Source of the DNA: a bacterium M00.F.Ca.ET.205.01.1.1
GTDB lineage: Bacteria > Pseudomonadota > Alphaproteobacteria > Rhizobiales > Rhizobiaceae
DNA length: 64,000 nt
Direction: 5' to 3'
NCBI GenBank assembly: GCA_004791255.1
Contig: SRUQ01000008.1
Coordinates: forward strand, 1 to 64,000
The notes under the pieces were generated by a model, which saw only the letters and a list, made by a program, of their open reading frames with translations, was not told the DNA's origin and ran no database searches. A program made the position numbers and the translations under genes. Below, piece by piece: positions 53,914 through 62,064 of this stretch (position 1 is the first letter of the stretch; the number at the start of each line of letters is the position of its first letter).

Positions 53914-54258
53914 ATGACCTTCCTCTATGATGCCGATGCCGAACGCGGCGCCGAGTGGGCAAGTCGAGCTCGCGGAAGCATGCGAGCACATAACGAGCTC
54001 ATATTTCGCGCGCCGGACCATCGCTACGATCGTGCGGTGCCAAGGAGCTATCGGCTTGTCCCGACCGCAGACATGCGAACCAAGCTTGCGGCCGACTACG
54101 AGCGCATGTCGGTGAAGATCTTTGACACGCCGCCGGCCTTTACCGACGTCATGGCAAGCATCGAAGCGCTTGAGCACCATCTCAATGCTGCTCCGGCCGG
54201 CGCGCCCGATGCCGGCGGTATCCGGCGAAGACCGAATAGACCAGAAGGGTCGAACTGA
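53914..54258 (+). pseudogene. Chimeric frame: hydroxyacid dehydrogenase start joined to AbiEii-like end
   Basis: The first 14-15 codons (MTFLYDADAERGAEWA) match the N-terminus of GhrA-type 2-hydroxyacid dehydrogenases. The rest (NELIFRAPDHRYDRAVPRSY, then RLVPTADMRTKLAADYERMS and DVMASIEALEHHLNAAP) matches the C-terminus of AbiEii/AbiGii nucleotidyltransferase toxins. The two fit no single family, so a recombination junction lies near 53,957-53,975. The dehydrogenase was probably the second gene behind PF06684. The toxin remnant probably belongs to the mobile-element backbone. Neither protein can be functional. Confidence 0.6.
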
Positions 54259-54302
54259 TGGCGATTAGCCTCGTCGAAAAAACCATGCGCGTTTTTTGAT
54301 CT

Positions 54303-54321
54303 GCAGTCCGGCTAGGGCTGC
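54303..54321. terminator. Hairpin between convergent frames
   Basis: GCAGTCC and GGGCTGC (one G-T pair) around a 5-base loop, between the AbiEii-like remnant (plus) and the RHH gene (minus, ending at 54324). A weaker AAAAAAC/GTTTTTT inverted repeat lies just before it (54277-54297). Together they could terminate transcripts from both sides. Confidence 0.35.
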
Positions 54322-54323
54322 AT

Positions 54324-54755
54324 TCAATTGTCTCCTATCGGATTGATATCCTCCGAAATCTCCTGCCGCAGTTTCGGCCCCTTTGCCAGCCGCCGGCCCA
54401 AGGCGGTGACGAAAGCGTCGTAGCGTTCCGCTGCCTTGGCCCGTGCTGCCTGGGCCGCGGGCTCCGGCAAGGCCGGCGTGGTCGCCAGCCAGAAGCGGAC
54501 GAACACGGCCAAGGTCTCTACCGCAATGCCTATATCGCGTTCCTGCCTGGCCAGACGCCGATCAACCTGGTCGAGGCGTTTGGTGATCGTCGCCTCGCGC
54601 CTCTCATCCGCATCCGGCGACAGGAACGAAGCGATCGCGGCTTCAGCAATCATGGACTGGGATTGATCACGTCGCGCCGCATAGTCCGCGAGCATCGTCA
54701 TGATAGGCGGATCGAGATAGACGGAGATCTGCACCTTCTTCTTGCGGGCGGTCAT
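54324..54755 (-). CDS. CopG-type ribbon-helix-helix protein of the transfer operon
   Basis: This 143-residue protein has an N-terminal ribbon-helix-helix domain (KKKVQISVYLDPPIMTMLAD, then YAARRDQSQSMIAEAAIASF) and a helical C-terminus (LDQVDRRLARQERDIGIAVE) with a Pro/Ala-rich segment. In related elements it lies between traG and trbB and probably regulates transfer genes or assists relaxosome formation. It is five bases downstream of traG. Here trbB does not follow; a cargo block does. Confidence 0.85.
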   Translation of the reverse strand: MTARKKKVQISVYLDPPIMTMLADYAARRDQSQSMIAEAAIASFLSPDADERREATITKRLDQVDRRLARQERDIGIAVETLAVFVRFWLATTPALPEPAAQAARAKAAERYDAFVTALGRRLAKGPKLRQEISEDINPIGDN

Positions 54756-54760
54756 GTCGT

Positions 54761-56746
54761 CTACAACTCCATGCCGTCATCGGGATCGAGGGAAACCTGC
54801 CGCGCCGCGCCTTCTACAAGGCGAGCCAACCGCCGATTGCTGACGGCGTCGTCGTCGCCTTCATCGACCGGGTCGATCTCGAACTCGTTCTCGATCGCGG
54901 CCCTTTTCTCGACTGGCGGCCCGCAATTGAGTTCGGGTTGCAGACGCTGCTCTGATCCCGTCGGATCTTCATCTTTCTGTTGCGGCGGGCCTGGAGGAGC
55001 GGCGGCCTTGTGGCCGGCCAGCACCGGCAGGTGGCTCCAATCATCAAGATGCCCCCCTTCCGGACGGACCAGTTTAGGTGGCGGCAGGACGCGTCCCCGG
55101 AAGCGAGCATCCTCATAATAGCGCGCCTTCTGGGCTCTGATCGGCGGTGCGCCAGCCACCATCACGATCTCGTCGCTTGGTGGAAGTTGCATGACCTCGC
55201 CAGGGGTCAGCAACTGACGGGCGGTCTCCTGCCGCGACACCATGAGATGTCCGAGCCAGGGCGAGAGCCGGTGGCCGGCATAATTCTTCATTGCCCGCAT
55301 CTCCGTTGCCGTGCCGAGCGCGTCGGACACACGTTTGGCAGTCCTTTCATCGTTTGTGGCAAAGCTCACGCGCACATGACAGTTGTCGAGGATCGAGTTG
55401 TTCGGGCCGTAGGCCTTCTCGATCTGGTTCAAGGACTGCGCGATCAGGAAGCTTTTAAGCCCGTAGCCGGCCATGAAGGCCAGGGCGGACTCGAAGAAAT
55501 CGAGGCGGCCGAGCGCCGGAAACTCATCCAGCATCAGCAGCAATCGGTGGCGGCTGGTCTTTGTGTGCAGGTCCTCGGTCAGCCGACGCCCGATCTGATT
55601 GAGTAGAAGGCGAATGAGCGGTTTGGTCCGATTGATGTCGGAAGGCGGCACGACCAGGTAGAGCGTCGCCGGTTGCTTGCTACCGACGATGTCGGCGATC
55701 CGCCAGTCGCAGCGTCTCGTCACCTCGGCGACGACGGGATCGCGATAGAGGCCTAGGAATGACATGGCGGTGGACAGCACGCCCGACCGTTCGTTATCGG
55801 ATTTGTTGAGCAGTTCGCGCGCAGCACTGGCGATGACCGGATGCGGGCCGGTTTCGCCGAGATGCGCGGTTTTCATCATTGCCGAAAGCGTCGACTCGAT
55901 GGGGCGCCTCGGATCGGAGAGGAACGAGGCGACCCCGGCCAGCGTCTTGTCCTTCTCGGCATAGAGGACGTGGAGGATCGCTCCAACCAAAAGCGCGTGG
56001 CTGGTCTTTTCCCAGTGGTTCCGCTTTTCAAGGCTGCCTTCCGGATCGACCAGAATGTCGGCAATGTTCTGGACGTCGCGAACCTCCCATTCGCCGCGAC
56101 GGACTTCGAGGAGTGGATTGTACGCCGACGATCTCGAATTGGTCGGATCGAAGAGTAGCACGCGACCGTGCAGTGCGCGAAAGCCGGCGGTGAGCTGCCA
56201 GTTCTCACCCTTGATGTCGTGGACGATCGCCGAGCCGGGCCAAGTTAGCAGCGAAGGCACCACCAAGCCGACTCCCTTGCCAGACCGGGTCGGGGCGAAG
56301 CACAGCACATGCTCAGGCCCGTCATGGCGGAGGTAGTGGCGATCGTGGCGCCCGAGCACGACACCTTCGGCGCCGAGCAACCCGGCAGCCTCAACCTCCC
56401 TCTTTCCGGCCCATCGCGCCGACCCATAGGTATGGACGTTCTTGGCTTCGCGCGCACGCCACACCGACATGCCGATCGCAACAATGACCGACAGGAAGCC
56501 ACCAGAGACGGCGATCAGTCCGCCTTCCACGAAGATGTCCGGGGCGTAGGCGTCGTAAAAATACCACCACCAGAACAGCGCTGGCGGGTAGTAGACGGGC
56601 AAGCCGGCGAGCTCGAACCAGGGCGGGCCCAACTGCGCCTGGAAGCCAAGGCGCCATGCCGTCCATTGCGTCGCCGCCCAGCTCGTCAACAGGACGATCA
56701 GGAAGACAGTGAGGATCTGACCCCAGAGTATCTTCGTGGCGGACAT
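54761..56746 (-). CDS. traG: TraG/VirD4-type coupling protein
   Basis: The 661-residue inner-membrane ATPase has N-terminal helices (TKILWGQILTVFLIVLLTSW and ISGGFLSVIVAIGMSV-like region). Walker A is in LCFAPTRSGKGVGLVVPSLL, Walker B in LLLMLDEFPALGRLDFFESA, with HDIKGENWQLTAGFRALHGR and FATNDERTAKRVSDALGT also matching. It recruits the relaxase-DNA complex to the Trb channel. The C-terminal 100 residues are acidic and variable. It starts 21 bases after the relaxase stop. Confidence 0.95.
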   Translation of the reverse strand: MSATKILWGQILTVFLIVLLTSWAATQWTAWRLGFQAQLGPPWFELAGLPVYYPPALFWWWYFYDAYAPDIFVEGGLIAVSGGFLSVIVAIGMSVWRAREAKNVHTYGSARWAGKREVEAAGLLGAEGVVLGRHDRHYLRHDGPEHVLCFAPTRSGKGVGLVVPSLLTWPGSAIVHDIKGENWQLTAGFRALHGRVLLFDPTNSRSSAYNPLLEVRRGEWEVRDVQNIADILVDPEGSLEKRNHWEKTSHALLVGAILHVLYAEKDKTLAGVASFLSDPRRPIESTLSAMMKTAHLGETGPHPVIASAARELLNKSDNERSGVLSTAMSFLGLYRDPVVAEVTRRCDWRIADIVGSKQPATLYLVVPPSDINRTKPLIRLLLNQIGRRLTEDLHTKTSRHRLLLMLDEFPALGRLDFFESALAFMAGYGLKSFLIAQSLNQIEKAYGPNNSILDNCHVRVSFATNDERTAKRVSDALGTATEMRAMKNYAGHRLSPWLGHLMVSRQETARQLLTPGEVMQLPPSDEIVMVAGAPPIRAQKARYYEDARFRGRVLPPPKLVRPEGGHLDDWSHLPVLAGHKAAAPPGPPQQKDEDPTGSEQRLQPELNCGPPVEKRAAIENEFEIDPVDEGDDDAVSNRRLARLVEGAARQVSLDPDDGMEL

Positions 56747-56767
56747 GGAGGTCCCTTCTCGTGTTTG

Positions 56768-58507
56768 TCAGAGACCGAGCCCGCGTTTGCGAGCAAAGCT
56801 CCAGTCGACGCCACCGTCACCGCGAGCGACACCGGCGACATGCTGGCCAAGATGCTTTTCAAGCGAGAGGGACCAAGGCACCAGCTGAAAGCCGAGGCCG
56901 TCGTCCAGCATGGCGAAGCGACCAGAGGCGAGCGCGAAGCGCTGGCGGTATGTTCCCGTGACATGGTCGCCGCTGGCGGCAGGGTTGAAGGGCCGTCCAG
57001 CCTCTGCGGACAACTTCTCGCCAAGCAATTCCAGTTCCTGGCGGCGTAGCGTATCGATCAGGTTGCGGGTGAAGACGATCCGGTCACCTTGCCGCTCTGC
57101 GAGCCCTCGATTGACAAGATGTTCGGCTCGTCGGCTCAAGGCGTCGCGGACCTCGACGCCGAAGCCGCCTTCAGCCAGAGCGGTCGGCTCGCGAGCGATG
57201 GCCTGGCGGTCGAGCCAAGTCGCACCCGATGCCACGGCTTGCTCATCCAAGCCGAGATCGGAGCGCACCGCGAGCGCAACCCGACGCTGACCGCGCGCGT
57301 CATCGAATTTGCGCAGTTCGACGATCGACCCTGGCGCGCCATCGCCAGCCGCCTGCAGATCGGAAAGCTTGATGTGGTGGATGCGCCCGTCAACGCCGTC
57401 GACTACCGCATATGCCGTTCCGCTCAGCTCATCATCCAGCCCGCGGTCGACCAGCCGGCCAATGATGGGGGTGTCGAGACCTTCAGCCGCCGGAACGTAG
57501 TTGCCCGAGCCACGCTCGATCCCTCGCTCGGTCAGCGCGTGGTGCATCCGTTTGATGATGTCGTTGCGCTCGCCGAGCTCTCTCAGCGTCGTCTCGGCCT
57601 TGTCGCCAATCACCCATTGGCCAGGTCCGACCTGATCGGCGAGACCAAGGGCTTCGAGCTTGCGTAGCCGGCCGACCTTCAGCGCTTGATACTCGTCCGG
57701 TTGCCTATGAGGAAGCGGGGCCAAATCGATGACGCCGGCATCGCGGCTATCGCGAACCAGCTGGCGATCGAGCTGCGTCCAGCGATCGGACTGGACTTGG
57801 CTTTCGAGAGCACGGCGGATGTCGAGGTCGGTGCGCGGCCCCAACTCCTGGGTAATCAGGTCGCGAGCCCGGTCGCGCATCCCTTCCCTGATATAGTCGC
57901 GCGCGATGACCAGATCCTGGCCGTCGTCGCGCACCCCAAGCACGATCAGATGGATATGGGGATGCTCGGTGTTCCAGTGATCGACGGCCGCCCAATCGAG
58001 ACGTGTCCCGAGATCCTTCTCCATCTGTCCGACCAGATCGCGGGTGAAGGATCTGAGGTCCGACATCTCCGTCGCATCGTCAGGCGAGACGATGAAGCGG
58101 AAATGGTGCCGGTCGCCGTCCGCGCGGGCGGCCAAGGCCGCGCCGTCCACCTCCTCGGTCCCTGGCCCGAACAACCGTGCCTTCTCCCCATCCTGGGTCA
58201 CCCCCTCACGCCGCAGATAACTGAGGTGCGTGCCAAGGGGAGTTGCACGCAGGGAATGCCGGACGACGCGGGCCTTCACGACGGCGCCGCGCGACCGCGA
58301 CGTGATGAGGCGGTTGGCCAGGATACTGGCGCGCTGACCGTGACCAAAGCGGGAGCGATTGCCCTGAACGATCCGCCCAGCTCGTGAGATACCACCGCCA
58401 GCCTTTTTCGCGGCGGCCAGAGCCTGCGCGATGAAGGGGCGTGCCTGCTGGGCACGCGTCGAGCGAATGCGGCCGGAACGAATGCGAAATTTGCGCTCAT
58501 CGGCCAT
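56768..58507 (-). CDS. VirD2-like relaxase with DUF3363 domain
   Basis: The 579-residue relaxase has a basic N-terminus, then VRHSLRATPLGTHLSYLRRE, HFRFIVSPDDATEMSDL and the metal-binding three-His motif WNTEHPHIHLIVLGVRDDG. These indicate a MOBP-type VirD2-like nicking enzyme. The C-terminal 250 residues are DUF3363 (AYAVVDGVDGRIHHIKLSDL, EVRDALSRRAEHLVNRGLAE, GDHVTGTYRQRFALASGRFA). It cuts at oriT and leads the strand into the recipient. The catalytic Tyr is probably in LSYLRRE (inference). The ATG at 58507 replaces an upstream one at 58522. Confidence 0.9.
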   Translation of the reverse strand: MADERKFRIRSGRIRSTRAQQARPFIAQALAAAKKAGGGISRAGRIVQGNRSRFGHGQRASILANRLITSRSRGAVVKARVVRHSLRATPLGTHLSYLRREGVTQDGEKARLFGPGTEEVDGAALAARADGDRHHFRFIVSPDDATEMSDLRSFTRDLVGQMEKDLGTRLDWAAVDHWNTEHPHIHLIVLGVRDDGQDLVIARDYIREGMRDRARDLITQELGPRTDLDIRRALESQVQSDRWTQLDRQLVRDSRDAGVIDLAPLPHRQPDEYQALKVGRLRKLEALGLADQVGPGQWVIGDKAETTLRELGERNDIIKRMHHALTERGIERGSGNYVPAAEGLDTPIIGRLVDRGLDDELSGTAYAVVDGVDGRIHHIKLSDLQAAGDGAPGSIVELRKFDDARGQRRVALAVRSDLGLDEQAVASGATWLDRQAIAREPTALAEGGFGVEVRDALSRRAEHLVNRGLAERQGDRIVFTRNLIDTLRRQELELLGEKLSAEAGRPFNPAASGDHVTGTYRQRFALASGRFAMLDDGLGFQLVPWSLSLEKHLGQHVAGVARGDGGVDWSFARKRGLGL

Positions 58508-58750
58508 GGCGCAGCCTCGCAATGTGGCAGAGCCGGCGTAGATTCAATGACTTGGGTGTTCGGCGGACATTGCGCCCAAGAGCAGCAATGTGCGGCACGC
58601 CCCTGAAAGCCAGGCAAACACGACCGCTCAACCGGGGTACAATGTGTGCCCTTTTATCCTGCCATCCCTCGGTGGTGGTGCCTGCCCTACCCTTCTCCGC
58701 ACGCCATGGTACGCTGGAGCACTCGATGGTGCGAAAAGCGCTCATGCGGC

Positions 58751-59527
58751 TCATGGCGCGGACCTTTCGCTCGCTTCGGGCACGAAGAGGCCAGTTGAGC
58801 GAGGTTCGGTGTCAGCCAGTCCTTCCTTTGGAACAGCCTCTGAACCTTCATCGCGGGAACGCCCCAGTTGCAGCGAACTGCCGCCGAGTTGGTCGCTCGG
58901 CTGCACGGCGAAGAGTGGCGCCTGCTTCCAACCACGCTGTGCTGGGGCAGTCGGACTGAGAGCTTTCCGCCCGCCGTCGTTGAGTATGGCGGATGTGACG
59001 TCGGCGACGTAGGCACGCGTTTCGCGAGGCAGCCGCCTGCCCTGCAATGAGGCCTCATAGCGTCCTGGGCCGGCATTGTAGGCGGCAATCCAGCCGGGCG
59101 ATCCGTAGCGATCTACCAACTCGCGGATATAGGCCGAGCCGGCAATGATATTATCGTGCGGATCATAGGGATCGCCGCCAAGACCATACCGAACACGCAG
59201 GTCGGACCACGTGTCGGGCACAATCTGCATGAGACCCATAGCGCCCTTGCGCGATGTGGCGCGTTGGTCACCGGCACTTTCGGCGATGAGAACGGCACTG
59301 ATCCACGCGGGCGGAAGACGAAAGCGCCTCGCCGCTTCCGCGATGTGGACGTCATAGAGTTTGCGCGCCGACGGCGAGTCGACTGTCGGGCTCTGTGCCA
59401 GGGCATGCGCTGAAACCAGCCATATGATGCCGAGCCCGACAAGCAGAACGAGCGTTGTACGCCGGCCCACGCGAGGCAACGCGGGCGCTCCCGTTTGGGG
59501 CGTCCGCCGGCGGCGCGCGGACATCAC
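58751..59527 (-). CDS. Lytic transglycosylase (VirB1-like)
   Basis: The 258-residue protein has a signal-anchor (RTTLVLLVGLGIIWLVSAHA) and a soluble lytic transglycosylase domain: IAEAARRFRLPPAWISAVLI, AESAGDQRATSRKGAMGLMQ with the catalytic Glu, and AYIRELVDRYGSPGWIAAYN with AGPGRYE. It opens the peptidoglycan for the mating channel. The C-terminal 70 residues are low complexity. The start overlaps the DUF736 stop. The gap to the relaxase is about 240 bases and may hold oriT. Confidence 0.9.
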   Translation of the reverse strand: MMSARRRRTPQTGAPALPRVGRRTTLVLLVGLGIIWLVSAHALAQSPTVDSPSARKLYDVHIAEAARRFRLPPAWISAVLIAESAGDQRATSRKGAMGLMQIVPDTWSDLRVRYGLGGDPYDPHDNIIAGSAYIRELVDRYGSPGWIAAYNAGPGRYEASLQGRRLPRETRAYVADVTSAILNDGGRKALSPTAPAQRGWKQAPLFAVQPSDQLGGSSLQLGRSRDEGSEAVPKEGLADTEPRSTGLFVPEASERSAP

Positions 59528-59862
59528 TTATCCTTCTCTGCGCGGTCACGCGAGCGCGACCATTGCAGCGACCAGGACTTGTTGTCGTCGCCGTTCTGGA
59601 ACAGATAGGCGCGGATCGGCTGCGCGAAAGTCGGGTCATCAATCTGCAGCGTTACGAACTCACCGGCCTTTTTGCTGGAGTGTTTCCAACCGGCGCCAAT
59701 CGCGGTGCCGTATTCTGCGCCGGCGTGCACACGATAGTCGGGCGCATTGTCCGCATCGCTCGCTTCCGCCGCGACGATCGCGACCTCGAGGTTGAGGCTT
59801 AGCGTGCGGATTTGTCCTGAATACCCGGTCTGATGGCGGATGAATTCTCCGATCTGTGGCAT
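59524..59862 (-). CDS. DUF736 protein (first copy)
   Basis: The 112-residue protein IGEFIRHQTGYSGQIRTLSL, then YRVHAGAEYGTAIGAGWKHS and GEFVTLQIDDPTFAQPIRAY is a DUF736 member, ending WSLQWSRSRDRAEKDK. DUF736 proteins are almost confined to alphaproteobacterial plasmids and ICEs and occur in tra operons; the function is unknown. It overlaps the transglycosylase start (ATGA). A second copy is at 62,836-63,162. Confidence 0.9.
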   Translation of the reverse strand: MPQIGEFIRHQTGYSGQIRTLSLNLEVAIVAAEASDADNAPDYRVHAGAEYGTAIGAGWKHSSKKAGEFVTLQIDDPTFAQPIRAYLFQNGDDNKSWSLQWSRSRDRAEKDK

Positions 59863-59932
59863 GTCCTGTCTCCTGTTTTTGATGGTTGCGGTGACGATCG
59901 GACGGCACGCAAGGCGCGCGCCGATGGCGCGC

Positions 59933-60478
59933 TCACCGGCCTGGCGCATGCCATTGGAAGCGGCCGTCGCCCTGCTCGTCCGTCCACAGCGGAACCGCGC
60001 GGCCGACGATGTGGTCTGTGGGGAGGAGGCCGAAGTAACGTCCGTCGAAGCTGTCGCGAACCTGGCTGTTCATCAGGAAAACGGCGCCTACGGAAATGCG
60101 CCGGCAGCCCTGCCAATCTGGCAGATCGCGACCGGCGCGATCGCGTTTGAGCGCCATGCCGATTTCAGTGCCATCGACAGAGAGGATCAGTCCTTTCCGG
60201 CACACGATCTGGCCAGAAACTGCAACGATGTGCTTGAGCAACAGCACGCCCTTCGGCAGATAGCCGCGGTCAGCAAGCAATGTCGCGAGCGGTTCGGGCG
60301 GCGCAAAGGCAACGAGATCGGGCGCCGAAAACGGCACGCCGCCACCGATCCAGTACAGGCCGATTGGTGTGCTGGCTGAGGCGTTCCAGATGAACCTTGG
60401 CGACACCGCGGTTACCGCGGGATAGAGCGCGGCCGTGGTCGCCAGTGCCGTCGCGAGGGCAATCGCGGACCGGGTCAT
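59933..60478 (-). CDS. traF: TraF, conjugative S26-type signal peptidase
   Basis: The 181-residue protein has an N-terminal membrane segment and the TraF peptidase pattern: WNASASTPIGLYWIGGG with the nucleophile Ser, and YLPKGVLLLKHIVAVSGQIV with the general-base Lys. RDSFDGRYFGLLPTDHIVGR then gives the last conserved block. In RP4, TraF trims and cyclises TrbC pilin. The start overlaps the DUF2840 stop by four bases. Confidence 0.9.
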   Translation of the reverse strand: MTRSAIALATALATTAALYPAVTAVSPRFIWNASASTPIGLYWIGGGVPFSAPDLVAFAPPEPLATLLADRGYLPKGVLLLKHIVAVSGQIVCRKGLILSVDGTEIGMALKRDRAGRDLPDWQGCRRISVGAVFLMNSQVRDSFDGRYFGLLPTDHIVGRAVPLWTDEQGDGRFQWHAPGR

Positions 60479-60993
60479 AGCTGGACCCGCTGACGCAGGA
60501 CGTAGGCTCGGTGAAGATCCCGTGTATAGGCGCGCGGCTCCAGCCCCGCCGTCGATCGGTTGTGGACGTGCCGCCAGTGATCGGGCGAAACCGCTTCAGG
60601 GTCGATGCCGAGTTGCTCGATGCCGTCGATCGCCTGCAGCACCCGCTCGACCTTGGGCCAGCCTTCAGCCTTGAGCAGGATGTCGCCGCCGGGTCGCACG
60701 AAAGGCAGCGTTTGATGGGCTTCACCGTCGGCGACCGCGCGAACGATATCGAGGCGAGAAATGATCGTGCCGAAGTCGTTCGCGGCCCAGCGAACGAAGG
60801 CAAAGATGGTGCCCGGGCGAAACGAAACAATGCGCCGGTGACGGTCGAGCACCTTCTCCTGAGCGACCGAACCGAAGCGGATCCAGTACTCGATCTTCTT
60901 CTCGACCCATGTCAGCTCGACGTGAGTTAAGCCGTCATCGTCCATCACGCTGAGCAGCGTTCGGTTTGAACGGAAGTCAACGACAGTGCCCAT
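60475..60993 (-). CDS. DUF2840 protein of the transfer operon
   Basis: The 172-residue protein LTHVELTWVEKKIEYWIRFG, then LDRHRRIVSFRPGTIFAFVR, WAANDFGTIISRLDIVRAV and PGGDILLKAEGWPKVERVLQ is DUF2840, which in this gene order always precedes traF. No enzymatic motif is visible. The ATG at 60993 follows AGGAGACAG; the frame upstream to 61119 is not homologous. Confidence 0.85.
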   Translation of the reverse strand: MGTVVDFRSNRTLLSVMDDDGLTHVELTWVEKKIEYWIRFGSVAQEKVLDRHRRIVSFRPGTIFAFVRWAANDFGTIISRLDIVRAVADGEAHQTLPFVRPGGDILLKAEGWPKVERVLQAIDGIEQLGIDPEAVSPDHWRHVHNRSTAGLEPRAYTRDLHRAYVLRQRVQL

Positions 60994-61090
60994 TGGCTGT
61001 CTCCTGATTTCGCGGGGAAGCAGGACGCGTGATGTGGTTGTTGAGGTGATGCCAGCGTGGTGAATCCACGGCGCCTTCGCGGAGCACAGT

Positions 61091-61372
61091 TCAGCGTCCA
61101 TGCCGCCCGATCGGCGCAAAAGCCGCCGGCGGATGGCGCTTGGCCGGCAGCACGGAACCGCGCGGGTCCGAAGTCGAGGTCACCGCACCGCGCTCGGCCC
61201 AGGCTTGCAGATCGTCGACGGCGTAGACGACACGGCCGCCAAGTTTGCGATAACCAGGGCCAGTGCCGTAGGTACGGTGCTTCTCTAGCGTGCGGGACGA
61301 CAGGCTGAGGAACTCGGCAGCTTCCTTGGTGCGCAGAAAGCGCGGCGGCAAAACGGCTAGATCTGGTCGCAT
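61091..61372 (-). CDS. AlpA/excisionase-like HTH protein, candidate recombination directionality factor
   Basis: The 93-residue protein PRFLRTKEAAEFLSLSSRTL, then EKHRTYGTGPGYRKLGGRVV and YAVDDLQAWAERG is a winged HTH of the MerR/AlpA (DUF helix-turn-helix 17) type. In Mesorhizobium ICEs a protein of this kind and position, RdfS, drives excision and stimulates transfer. The present one lies at the head of the traF-relaxase gene run and behind an FseA-like locus, as expected for RdfS; sequence identity to RdfS is not something I can measure here. GGAGG lies eight bases before the ATG. Confidence 0.75.
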   Translation of the reverse strand: MRPDLAVLPPRFLRTKEAAEFLSLSSRTLEKHRTYGTGPGYRKLGGRVVYAVDDLQAWAERGAVTSTSDPRGSVLPAKRHPPAAFAPIGRHGR

Positions 61373-61400
61373 GTATCGAGCCTCCGTGGGGTTTTGAGAA

Positions 61401-61417
61401 CCGCTGGTGCTCAGCGG
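61401..61417. promoter_or_regulatory. Inverted repeat upstream of the RdfS-like gene
   Basis: CCGCTG and CAGCGG arms with a 5-base centre, 29 bases upstream of the RdfS-like start. The 127-base gap between this gene and the DUF2285 gene is where an FseA-type activator would bind, making this a candidate site or leader hairpin. Confidence 0.4.
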
Positions 61418-61499
61418 CGGACAGCGACCACCGTGGCGGAAAGGCGGCTTCGCAGGGGATGGGGAAGATTGGGAGGCCTGAAATCACCACCCCAGGGTG

Positions 61500-62057
61500 C
61501 TACGAGCGCTTGCGATGGCGCAGCAATTGCAGATAGCCGCCGGCGATCATGGCTCCCCCGCCCTTGACGAGACCGATCACAGTGTCGCGCAACGATGAGG
61601 TCTTCCACGGAGCCGAAGCAACGCGCCCCGTCCCATAGAAAGCAGTCGCGATTTCGCGGTAGCTTGCGCCGTTGGCGCGGCCATCGGCGGCCCGCATCAT
61701 CAGGCGCAGGCGGCGCCTCTGCTGAACTGTCATTCGCGTATCGGGGGGAACAGGCCGCCTGTTATAGGCACGCCAGAAACGGACGAGAGCCTCTACCCGT
61801 CCGAGTGTCTGCAAATCCAGCGGGATCAAGGCCACGAGGGAACGGTTCGCGTTGCTCCCGGGAATGAGCAGAAGCTGTGTTGCTACCCCGCTATCGTGGA
61901 CGACGTGCGACCCCTGCGGACTGTCGCGATGGGCGCCGATCCCGGCGAGCACCGTAGAGGGTTCGGATGACAGAAATTCCGGCGACGGCGCCAAGGTCAG
62001 CACCGCAGGATCGGCAAGAGGCGACCACAGAACGTTTTGCGTCAATGCGGACAGGTC
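61500..62057 (-). CDS. DUF2285 half of an FseA-like activator (reached by +1 frameshift)
   Basis: The frame reads TQNVLWSPLADPAVLTLAPS, SLVALIPLDLQTLGRVEALV, MTVQQRRRLRLMMRAADGRA and GASYREIATAFYGTGRVASA, ending PWKTSSLRDTVIGLVKGGGA. This is the DUF2285 DNA-binding domain. Many homologues have it fused to an N-terminal DUF6499 domain. Here DUF6499 ends at a TGA (62058-62056) and this domain is open in the +1 frame across that point. In ICEMlSymR7A the two parts are joined by programmed +1 ribosomal frameshifting to make FseA, the activator of excision. A stand-alone start could only be the GTG/TTG codons near 62,045. Confidence 0.8.
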   Translation of the reverse strand, partial: DLSALTQNVLWSPLADPAVLTLAPSPEFLSSEPSTVLAGIGAHRDSPQGSHVVHDSGVATQLLLIPGSNANRSLVALIPLDLQTLGRVEALVRFWRAYNRRPVPPDTRMTVQQRRRLRLMMRAADGRANGASYREIATAFYGTGRVASAPWKTSSLRDTVIGLVKGGGAMIAGGYLQLLRHRKRS

Positions 62058-62064
62058 AGGCCGG
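62056..62064 (-). promoter_or_regulatory. Candidate +1 programmed ribosomal frameshift site
   Basis: On the minus strand the end of the DUF6499 frame reads CCG GCC TGA followed by C. TGA-C is a weak termination context and is the same stop context used in the bacterial release factor 2 frameshift. Skipping one base here moves ribosomes into the DUF2285 frame. A GGGGG run lies about 23 bases upstream. The exact slip codon is inference. Confidence 0.55.
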
